A stretch of DNA of 64,000 nt, from contig CM023534.1 of assembly GCA_013350335.1 (NCBI GenBank), positions 62,001-126,000 on the forward strand, given 5' to 3'. This stretch comes from Chimonanthus salicifolius. Lineage: Eukaryota; Streptophyta; Magnoliopsida; Laurales; Calycanthaceae. Below are positions 34,701 to 46,000 of this stretch, one piece after another. The notes under the pieces are model-generated. The model was given only the letters and a program-made list of their open reading frames with translations, was not told where the DNA came from and searched no databases. The position numbers were made by a program, and so were the translations under genes. The stretch's first letter is position 1; each line of letters begins with the position of its first letter.

Positions 34701-36406
34701 ATCAATGTTATCATAACCGGACTATTTAACGAACTGTCTTCGACATATTTTGGGTTCATCTGCGGTCAAAGACGATCAAAACTGGTCAAGTAATAATATA
34801 ATATAAATATTACAAATAACATTTAAACTATAAGTAATATTCTAAGATGGTGAAAGATGTGGGATAGAACTGGTAAGACACCTTTATATTTCAAGAATTT
34901 CTATTTTTTAATATTAAATTTTGATATTTTGAAAGGGGGAAAAATTACATTTTTTTTTTTTTTGCAAATCGGCGAACCACATATCGCAGCTTGCGATTTT
35001 ATCTATAAAACAATGGTTCACGGTGGTTTTATGCGGTCCAATTGAAAAACAGATTTTTCAACTGGACCGAACTGTGATCATGCCGGTTCCAGTCGAACCG
35101 GCAATTCGACTGCGGTTCGGTTCGGCTTTGATATCACTTGTCAAAATCACTAAGTATCTTTCAATTTTTTTAAGAATACTTAATGATTTTGACTAATAAG
35201 ATTAAGTGTCTAGAAATTGAATTTTTAGCTAAAATTTTGTTAGCTCGTAGCTCATTGAGTCTATTATCAATTCATACCGTTGATTGTTTTATTGATACGA
35301 TAGAAAATAGAAAATAAAAACCCAGTGAGATCTGATGTTTTCAATTTTGACCTTTGATTTTGAATAAAATAAGAATTGAAGTTTATTTCTTAGATATTTC
35401 TTGGCTTTTTTATCTCATTGATTTTTATTTAATTACTATGAGAATAGGATTCAAGCCCCCTTAATTTAGTATTTGAGTTATTATGATGTGAGAATCTAGT
35501 AGAGGAAAATTATCCAAATCTAACGATCAAGATGAAGCTCCATTGAAGATGACATCATCCATCATACAATTGGAATAAGGAAAATCCCATAGTATTGGTA
35601 CAATCTATCCTAGCTAGCGGTGGAAGTTTGATAGGTTAAGCCAGAACCACTTGGCTCGACCTATCCTAAAACTGGGCTAGGACCAATTCAACTTGGCGTT
35701 CAGACTTGGTCCAAGTAAAAAAACTTAAGTTTGAATTAAAATCAGGCCCGACCTACCCGAGTTTTTATAAACAGTATATATTTTATATCCAAATACCACT
35801 TTTTCTTTTTCTTTGAAAATTGTGAGTCTAAACAAAAAACCAACTTATAGGATTGAAAATACATTGAGTTCACTACAAGCGAACTATACTTCAACTAAAA
35901 ATAAAAATTTAGCCACTTGATCTTATTGGTAGAAACCAGTAGATATTCTAGAAAAATTAGAATGCTTAGTGGTTTGACAACTAAGATCAAGTGGGTGGAT
36001 AGAATTAGTAATTTCGATCAAAATTTAGTCCATTAATAGATCATCAAGTGTATTGTTAGTTGAACTAGTTAATCTTATATTTTAACCCATAATTTTTTAA
36101 AAAAGGAAAAAGAAAACCGATAAGGTGTAAACAATGTGAGTAGGATTGATGTTCATCAATGTCTTTTGTGGGCCTAAAGTTTTACTATTTAAGGCCCTAG
36201 GTCTTGACCAAGACCAACCTAGAAAGGAGATCAAATTGATCTTAAATTGGCTTAAATTAAGATTGGGCTTTGATGCTTCGGTTCGATCTTGGGTAGGCTT
36301 GGGCCCAGCTCAGGTTTAGTTTTGTAAAAGTGGGCCGTGTCTAGGACTTTAAGATCCTAACCTTAAAAAGCAACATCTCATAGATAATGAGCAGACTCTC
36401 AAGGTC
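31715..36406. other. Intergenic region between the sulfate transporter and MCCA genes
   Basis: About 4.7 kb without a recognisable gene. It holds the sulfate transporter 3' UTR; a SINE head fragment near 32252-32300 (CCCCGAGGGGTTGGCTTATC); a decayed element at about 34695-35145; and GGCTAGGCTGGGCTGGGC low-complexity sequence near 34445-34475. A GC-richer stretch at 35610-36370 with repeated GGCTTGGGCC/GGCCCGACC words looks like debris of GGCCC-rich hAT MITEs. No convincing poly(A) signal was located close to the stop at 31714. Confidence 0.5.
34695..35145. mobile_element. Possible degenerate hAT-like element
   Basis: The left edge ATGTTATCATAACCGGAC and the reverse complement of the right edge (AAGTGATATCAAAGCCGAACCG) look like imperfect inverted termini. 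Inside, GGTCCAATTGAAAAACAG and TTCAACTGGACCGAAC form an inverted repeat near 35035-35070. No 8-bp target duplication was recognised. This is a weak call. Confidence 0.35.
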
Positions 36407-36414
36407 ATTCGGGA

Positions 36415-36740
36415 ATAGGGGTGCAACTTGGGCGACTAGAAATAAATTTAGGATGAATACATAGAATTTAATAATTTATAATGATAATTTTTTTATTAAT
36501 CACAATATATTATTTAATATCAAGTATAAAATATAAAATATATATTAGACATCAGGCCCTAGAATTTAATTCGGGCTTCAGATCCGATCAAACCCTCAGA
36601 ATGCACAACCCAGGCACGACCGGAATTTAAATTGGCCCTAAATTTGAAACTTAATTTGGGTGAGGGCCCTACTCGAGTGAAATTTGGCTCTAATATTTTT
36701 TAATCTGCTTTGAGTTGGACCCATCCCAACTTGCATCCTT
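36415..36740 (+). mobile_element. hAT MITE with perfect 8-bp target duplication upstream of MCCA
   Basis: The 326-bp element is flanked by identical attcggga at 36407-36414 and 36741-36748. The left terminus ATAGGGGTGCAACTTGGG and the right terminus CCCATCCCAACTTGCATCCTT are inverses with a few mismatches. The interior is AT-rich on the left and GGCCC-rich on the right. It has no coding capacity. It ends 466 bp before the MCCA TATA box. Confidence 0.9.
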
Positions 36741-37205
36741 ATTCGGGAGTTTGATTTTGGAGATTCAAAAGGGATTATTCCATTCCATTCATTTTATTTT
36801 TTTTACAAGAAACTCAAAAATGAAAAGTATCTTAAAATGGTTTTATGGATTGTTTTTTTTCTCTTTTAATATAGAAAATAAATTTATAATTTTTTGTTTT
36901 TATAGAAAGTATAAAAAATTATATTCTATAAAATAAATACACATACACATATCTTAAATGCTAATTTTTTTTCTTAAGATAGAAGCATAAAGCATTATAA
37001 AATTTAGAATTTAAAGAATAAATACATTCTGGTAACATTTGTCCAAAACATCTGAAAACACTTGTTTAGAAAAAAAAAAAAATTTAATAATCTTACAAGT
37101 CAGTTCCACCTCCTCTCCAGTCTGGAACAAATTCATGAACAATTGCTTGCATGATTGATACTGATAGTACTTATCCAAGAAGAGATAAAATAGAACCCAC
37201 CTTAG

Positions 37206-37214
37206 CTATATAAA
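37206..37214 (+). promoter_or_regulatory. TATA box of MCCA
   Basis: CTATATAAATAAC is centred about 45 bp upstream of the ATG at 37255. It is the best core-promoter match in the preceding 200 bp. If used, the 5' UTR would be only about 15-20 nt. Confidence 0.55.
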
Positions 37215-37254
37215 TAACACGAAGAACAGGACAGAGGAAGACAGGGTTGGGAGA

Positions 37255-39982
37255 ATGTCGACAATGGCGTCGATAATCCGTCGAAAGCTTCTTCCCAAAC
37301 AGCTACAGCTAACCCATCTCCTTGTCCGTACAAGACCCATTTCCTCAACTTCCTCCTCTTCCTTTTCCTCAGTTAAGGACAAGGAGAAGGAGAAGGGAGG
37401 AAGCATCGAGAAGATCCTCATCGCCAACAGAGGAGAAATCGCTTGCCGAATCATCCGAACTGCCAAGCGCTTAGGTATTAGGACTGTCGCCGTTTACAGT
37501 GACGCCGACGAAGCCGCTCTGCACGTGAAATCTGCCGATGAAGCAGTCCGCATTGGTCCACCTCCTGCTCGTTCCAGCTACTTGAATTCAGCTGCGATCA
37601 TTCAAGCCGCAATTCGAACGGGTGCACAGGTATCGGATTGCCTTCACCCTAATTTCACTATTTGGGGGCTTTTCCCTCTTCATGCCAACCTAATATAATT
37701 CAATTATTTTAATTAAATCATAGTTTTCTGATTGGGTTGAGTTCCTGGTCAACTCGATCTGACCCAGTGAACGATGGGCCGGGTTAAAATGAGTGAAGCC
37801 AAATTTGATTTGACCAGGCTGTGTCATTGGTGGTATTAAGTATTAACAACTCTGGCCCAACCATTTAAAAATAAAACAACTCTGGCCCAGTTGGGTCAAG
37901 TCAACTCATGGTATAGTTAGAGGCATGCTTTGGTTGCACCCAGGCCTGCGCTTGGCTACATATTTTGTGCCTTTTTCCATCTCTAAGTGAGATCACCTTA
38001 ATTAGCCTTAGTTTTTAGAAACTTTTTCTATTATAACCCAAATTTTAATTTTAATTACTAGTGGATATTCTACTTACATTGAATTCATAGCAACTCATAC
38101 TTAATTAGAAACTCTAATTAATATCTATTATATATATACTTATTAAAATTTAAAAGGTTAAGATTATATGGCTTGGATTATCAATTGATGTTGAAACTTT
38201 ACATTCTTCACATCCATATAATCATCCAGCAAATGAACCCAAGCATCGTTAGAGAGTATCGCTTGAGTAGTCTTCTGAGCTTTCATTTAAAAAAAAAAAC
38301 ACTCATGGACCTCTTTGCATGCTCAGTCGATCTGTCTCACTTTGCCTCTCTCTCCATTTGGCAAATGGATCGTGCAATCTGTGCCATTGGTTAAAAGTTA
38401 TGTCCTGCATCATTATAGACTTACAATATCTATTATACATGGTCAAAATAGAAGCTTGTGTTTTATTTACTTCAATTTTAAATGATTTTTTTTTTTAACT
38501 TAATTCCTTTTATATGAATTTTATGCACATCCACATGTGAAGTTGTTAAATTTATCTTTGAATTTTAAAAAAATAAATCCTATTTAATAAGCAATAAATT
38601 TATCTAGTTATTTTTAGCTTGCCATTAGTGTAACCCAATTATGTATTTCGAAAATAATTTATCCTAATGAAGTTTTGAAATGATACATATATTGGATCTA
38701 ATTTTTTATATATTTTAAAATATCTTATTTTATTCATCACAAATAATTGTGTATAAGATGGAATTTTAATCTATGATTAAAAAATCAAAGAATCCAGATT
38801 CTGGCACCAAACATGGAATTTCTCATAAATGAAGATTTTAAATCCTTAGAGTTAGTATCATCAAATTTTGAAATCATGAAAGATTAGAAATTCATGAATT
38901 TTCTCTTTGCACAAGCATGCCCTACATGTTCAATAGAATTCTGGATATTTGGCACTGAAAATATTCTCCCCATGATCTGTGCATTTTCAAAAGTTGATGC
39001 GCTTCTACACTAACCACTACATTCTTGAATCCTGCTCAAGTCTTTAAAATTATGCCTGTCATTGTTCTTCAATCTGTATTTTTTACACCAAAATTCTTGT
39101 CACAGAGCATGCCTAATTTCTCCTAGGTGTCTTAAATAATTTAATGAACAGAATCTGTTATATCTTTGATTGGTCTAATTCTCATTCTCAATTTGCGGTT
39201 ATGCATGTGACTGTTGCTCTGTTTAAGTCTCTTGGTACAAGTTGTTGCTCTAGGTTAAACTATGTATTTAATTGAAGGTTGCTCCAATAGAATAAAAGAT
39301 AAAATGACGTTCAAGAGGGTTTGTGAAAGATACAAAAATTGGAAACAGCTCCCATTTGAAGGATTGAAGGTCTTCAATTTACAGGTTGAAAGAGTTTGGA
39401 GAAGTACACCAATAAAGGGGTTGGTTTGGTTGAGGGGGAAGGGTGGGGTGGCGCAGGGGTGTTTAATAGCATGCCAAATTATGGAGTTGCAGTGAGCATG
39501 GCTTTTGGTGGAAAATTAGGAGTAAGAATCAACCATAACATAGGATATGGCTTCTGTGGTTATAATGATTGTGTTGTTTGTAGTTTCTCCCGTTGTATAT
39601 CCAAAATATCTATAGGAATATAAGGCTTCAGATTGTATATTTCAGTTGGAAAATTGTATATATAAATTTTGGCTTTTGAGATCACTCTTTTTCCCCCCTT
39701 AGTTTTCATCAGTATTTGTTAATTAGCTAATTTAGAATCCGGATGATCCTTGTAGCTTCAGTAGAACAAAACATTAAATTACAGGTTCAGGCATTTGAAG
39801 GATGAACTTTTCAATATAATTGATCTTTTTCCTGATCTGTGTAGGCTATTCACCCTGGCTATGGTTTTCTATCTGAAAGTGCTGAATTTGCTCAACTTTG
39901 TGAAACTGAAGGGTTTACATTCATAGGGCCTCCAGCATCTGCAATTCGAGACATGGGTGATAAGAGGTAGGCTGCACTTATC

Positions 39983-40029
<47 letters not shown>

Positions 40030-43000
40030 GCATGCACATGCTCACATTCGCACACACAAAACCACATAAATGCCCCCCACTTTTTTTTTTCTTTTTTTTT
40101 CCCCAAAATTTTCTGTCATTCAATGTTTTGTGTATCTGATAGTGCATCGAAGAGAATTATGGGTGCGGCAGGGGTGCCACTCGTACCTGGATATCATGGT
40201 AATAAACAAGATATTGACTTTCTGAAGTTAGAGGCTGAGAAGATTGGATACCCTATATTAATAAAGCCTACCCATGGTGGTGGAGGAAAGGTATGCTTCC
40301 TTCAATTGGTACATAATCTTGAGATAATTATATTCATTTACATCTGTATAGTACCAGAGGTTCATATGAAGGACCTGAATTTTGACACTTGTTTAAAAGT
40401 GGTTCTCTATATTGTTTCTCAGTCACTGTGATATCACCAATTGCAATTTTCAAAGCAATGTTTGCTTGCCACTATAGTTATATTATTTCATCATCATCAT
40501 CATCAACAGCCAATGTCTCATATGTTTGGAGTTAGCTTTTTGAGTTCTATTTTTCCATTTAACCATATCATAAACCAAAACATTTGTCACTATACAATCT
40601 ATCATGTCTTTCTTTATCTGTTACCTCCATGTTTACAATGGTGTTCCTCTCCTCTTTGTACCTTCAATTTTTAGTGACTCTATATATTGGGGCCGTCTCT
40701 AGTCTTCTATTGATATGACCAAAGCTCCGTAAACAATTTTCCTTCATTTTATCATCTTTAGAACTATTTTTACTGTTTTCTAGATGTAGTAATTTTTTGC
40801 TCTCTATCTTTCAAAGTAATTCCACTCATCTACCTAATATGTGTTGTAATGTTTTTCACATGTCTTTAATTCAAGCTTTGACCGAAATATGTCATTAGGT
40901 GTAATTGTTATTTAAGACTCTTGTGAGCATGCGATTTATTAAATAACAAGTAGTAAGAATAGAATTGGCCATTAGGACTTGAGAACATTCATTGCAAATA
41001 AAAAAGATCGGGCTACCTCAGGAAGATGGCGATTCTTCCTTTTAGCAACTCTATGTTGTTGAGGTGCACGGGGACAATAATGAGATTCAATACCATGTTT
41101 TTGAAGATATTGTAATAAAGAGCGAGAATATGTTCTCCCCCATTATCACTTTGCAATATTTTAATCCCGGTACTCTCACTCCTGATCTCACCTATGCTTC
41201 CTTTCTATTGTGACTATTCCTATTGGTCTGATTTTCTCCCTGCACCTACTTTTGAGGTCTTGTTGAGTCCCCTCGGTAGATTCCCCTCTCTCGTTGACCT
41301 TTTCTAGACTAAGTTCTCCCTCTATGGTAGAAAGAAGGGTGCCCCGACCAACTTTGGAAGGGATTAATTTTAGGAGGGTTAATGAAGGAAGGGCACATTT
41401 GTCGGAAAGGGAATTCATATTAGAAGAGATTAGGGTGGCACTTTATAGCATCAAGGGGGACAAAGCCCAATCCTGTATGGTTTCAATTTCAGGTTTATCA
41501 AAGCCTGTTTGGATACGGTAGGATCGGATTTCCTAGAAGTCTTTCAGGAGTTTTACGACGACGACATTATGAATAAGGATTTGAAAAAAATCTTTCATTA
41601 CCCTTATCCCAAAAACAGAGGGTCTGTCTGAACTTTTACATTATAGACCTATTAATCTAATAGGCTGCATGTATAAGTTGTTGGCGAAGGTTTTGGCGGA
41701 AAGACTAAAGGAGGCCCTCCCCGAGATCGTCAACGAATCTCAAGGAGCCTTCATTGAAGATCGTCAAATCCTTGACAGAGTTCTAATCACAAACGAATTG
41801 GTTCACATGCAATTAAAAGAAAAGAAACTGGGGCTACTCTTCAAAATAGATATGGAGAAAGCCTATGACTTTTTTGATTGGCTTTCATAAGCTATCTATT
41901 CGATGGGATGGGCTTTGGTACCCGATGGAAGAAATGGAGATGGCATGCGTCGAGAATACCACCTACTCAGTGCTTGTAAATGGATCTCCAACCCAACTGA
42001 TAGCAACAAGTAGGGGTTTGAGCCAAGGTGACCCACTTTCACCTTTCATCTTCACACTGATAGGAGAAGGTTTGAATAAACTGGTAGAAAAGGCAAGGGA
42101 ACTAGATATCATTAAAGGCTTTAAAGTGGCTAGATAAGGATGGCTAATTACTCATCTCCAATTTGCTGATGACACATTGTTCTTTTGCAAACCTAACAGA
42201 AACGAAACGTTAGGCTACAAAGCAGTCCTTAAATGTTTTGCATTAGTATCTGGGTTGAGGGTGAACCTAGGTAAAAGCACCCTAATAGAAGTCAGCATGG
42301 AGGATGCCCCTCTCATAAACTTAGCAAGTGAATTAGGGTGCACAATTGGGAAATTACCTTTTATTTACCTAGGGTTACCGGTGGGAGGGAACTCGAGGTC
42401 AAAGAAATTTTGGGCCTCGATGGTGGAAAGGGTTGAAAGAAGATTGAATGGTTGGGGTAAGAAATACTTATCCCTTGGGGGCAGGCTAATTCTTATCAAA
42501 TCCGTCCTCACCAATCTCCCAACTTACTATATGTCCATTTTTCAAATTCCAAAATGAGTTGTGGTGCAAATAGAGCGGTCATTTTGGAACTTGCTTTGGG
42601 GAGACAAGATGCTATAGGAAAAGGGTGCACTTGATATGATGGCCCGAACTCACCAAATCTAAAGCCAAGGGCGGCTTAGGAATTGTACCCCTAGACATTA
42701 GGAATCAAGCTCTACTATGCAAATGGAGCTAGAGACTTGGGAGAGAGAAGAGCGCCCTTTGGTCTAAGGTGTTGGCTGCCAGATATGGCCATCAAGATAT
42801 CAAAGGATGGGAGTTGGTTGAAAACGGGGAAAAACACGGATATAGGGTAATAAAGGCGTGGTGGAGGCTAGGTAGGGAGGAAGCTTGTGGGGCCGCATCT
42901 TACAGCTTAAACTAAGGCCGGTGGTGGGAAGAGGAGTCAAAACCCTTTTTTGGAAAGATTTATGGCTCGGAGAAAGACGTTTGAAAGATGCCTACCCTAG

Positions 43001-46000
43001 GCTATGTAGGATAGCCAGAGATGAACAAGTCCTAGTTGAGGATTGCTACATAGCAAGACAAGGCACGATCTCGTGGCAACTGGATTTTCATAGAAACTTG
43101 AAGTCATTCGAACAGGATAGCCTTGAGGAACTGAAAGGGATGTCCATCTATCCATTGAGGACGAGGATGAAATGTTTTGCATAGGAGATTCCTCAGGAGT
43201 TTTCTCAGTCGAGTTGCTAACTGATTTGGCCCTTAATCAACAGAACAAGGAGGACCCTATATCGAGCCCAGCCTGGAGGCACCTCGCCCCCACAAGAGTG
43301 CAAACTTTCTTGTGGTGTGCCCAGAAAGGGAAGGTGTTGTCTAGAACAATCTCAACAGAAGAGGGCTACTCAATTCAGATGACAACCTAAAGTGCACACT
43401 TTGTGGCCACACGGGGGAGGACACCGATCATTTGTTTGCTGAATGCCTAACAATCGAAAAGTTGTGGATAACCTTTGCAAATCTGTTGGGGGAACCGTGG
43501 TATTCGAGCGAACTTGTGAAGGAATCGTTCAATCTTGGACCATTCAACACACTAATCCTAAGATGAAAGCAGCCTGGAACACCATTCTAGTGGCAGTTCT
43601 ATGGACCGTGTGGAAGGAAAGAAATTCCAGTATTTTTTAGACTAAGGAGTCAGAGGAGAGCGGCCTTATTCAGAAAGCAAAGTGGAGACTCTGCACATGG
43701 CTCTTATCTGGGATAGAGTTCAAGGGCTTTAAAATGGTAGACTTCTATACCTGTTGGGAGGGTTGCTTGGGCAGAGGGCTAAGGAAGCTCAGTGTCCATG
43801 CCACTTGGTGCCTCACTCAACCGGACACAAATTTAATGTTGACGGGACAGCAAGGGGAAAATCGGGTCTGACAGGTATGGTGCTCCGTGACTATAATGAT
43901 AGAACGCCCATAGTTTTCTCCGAGCCAATAGGTTGAAGGGATTCAAACGAGGCATAACTTATTAGTATTAGAAAAGCCTTGTCCATATGGTCTTCTTTGG
44001 TAGCGGGGAAATTAATCATCGAGGGAGACTCTACAAATGCGATTAAGTGGGCAAAGGGGCTAAAAAGACCTCTTGGAAGATGATCATAATAGTGAAGGAA
44101 ATTATGACATTTTTTTCAGGAAGAGAGATTTCATTTGCTTTCGTCTGGAAATCAGCAAACGGAGTAGCTGACTTCTTTGTTAAGAACGGGGTGCACTCCA
44201 TTACTACCTGTGTGTTCCACCTTTGAGAGCCCGTTAGGCAAGAGAGATATGTCGACATGTTCGTGCGGCGTTTTTGTGACACGAGGATTGATGTATTTTC
44301 TCTTTTTCTTTCTTGGCATCCTTTGGGTTTAAGCCTTTTAGACCCATCGTTGCTGTCTCATGTACCTATCTCCCTTCAGTAATATAATTTTTTCTATTTG
44401 TTACTACTCAATTTTTTTTTGATTGCTACAGCTTGTTGATTTTTCATGTCACATCTCTCAGATTTATGATGATTGGATAGAGGAGTTTGCCTTGAATTAT
44501 CTTATCCATTTTTTGTTAGGTATTGTGGAGCTTGATTATTAGATATGTATTGTCGATCCGATTTGCACTGCCGCGGGTTAAGCTCTGCACTGAGCTAGCT
44601 GGGTTCGGGGGTTCAGGAGTAAAGCCCTCGACCTAAATTTTTTTGGAGGGAAATTTTGTACTTTTCACTTTGTACCTTTGTAAACCCTAATCAGGACAGT
44701 ATATAATGTCTCTTTTCGTGAGAGTGAGTTGAGCGAAAACTGTAACAAGGGTCAGAGCCGTCTCTTCTTCAATTTTTTGCCTTTGACCATAGTAGATTTT
44801 GTTTGAACCCGTGGACGTACCAAAAGGAAACCATATAAATCTTTGTGTTGTAGTTTGATTCTTTGTGTTGATTTTCTTCCTTCTATTTTTCTTTTCGATA
44901 TTGCTGTTTCTTTGTGGTTAGGAAAGGCATTTTCTCCCAACATTTTTTTAGTCCCACGCATCTATGTGGGGCTTTGCTCATGATAATTGTACAACCCTTC
45001 TAGAAAAAATCAACGCCCGGCCTCCTTAGATCTGCTTGTAAGCTTAAATTACAATATGGGTTTTGTTCAGGGAAGATTTATCTGTTTTCTTTTATATTTT
45101 TAAATTTATTTTATTTACAGGGTATGAGAATTGTGCAAAATCCTGATGAGTTTGTTGAATCTGTTTTGGGAGCACAACGTGAAGCTACTGCTTCTTTTGG
45201 AATAAATACTGTTCTGCTAGAGAAATACATCACTCGACCAAGGCACATCGAAGTGCAGGTACAATTCTTCCTGATGTAATTGATCCTGTTTTGCTGCTTT
45301 TTAATTTTCTCTATTGCAATATGATGCTTGTTGGTTTTGTTGATGTTATTTGCGTAGTATGTGATACCTTTTTATTGGCCTTGTAGAGTCAACATTAATT
45401 CTTTGTGTTTTTTGAAAGGTTTAATTCCTTACTTTGTCCATCTCCATGAATCAAGAAATGGCTGTAACATGAAGGCCATCCACTTTTAGTGAATCCTGTA
45501 TTTTGGCATTGGTTGAATCAAACACCTCATATAGGTGTTGTACTGGTTTTTGGTTCAAGCGCATTTATCTATCCCCATGTAACATGAAGTACATGGTGAA
45601 TTGCCCTCATTTTCCTGATGAAGATGGGGTATTAAATGTTTCAATGGAAGCCTTGTGCTTATTTCAGAAGTTGGGCAAAAGGGTCTAATAGGGACCTTTC
45701 ATTTGTATGACAATCATCGCAAGTTACATTTCAACCATAAGGTTGTTTTTATTGTTACCTTTTGCTTTGAGATTTTTTAATAAACCTTTAACCATTTAAA
45801 TTAGGATCCTTGCGTTAGTAATGTATGAGATGAATTAAACCCCAAGGAGTTGGCTTGACGGTTATGGCGCTCGCCTCATGAAGTGAGGTCTTGGGTTTGA
45901 TTTACGTTTAACCCCAATGAAGGGCCACTCCCCGTAGACTTACCCGGTGTGTGAGGATTGGGAGGTTTTTACATGCCCTGAAGGATTAATCAGGTGAGAC

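Noticed and set aside
39262..39623. Coding frames in MCCA intron 1
   Set aside because: The MCCA protein is continuous from exon 1 to exon 2 without them, and no protein family is recognised.
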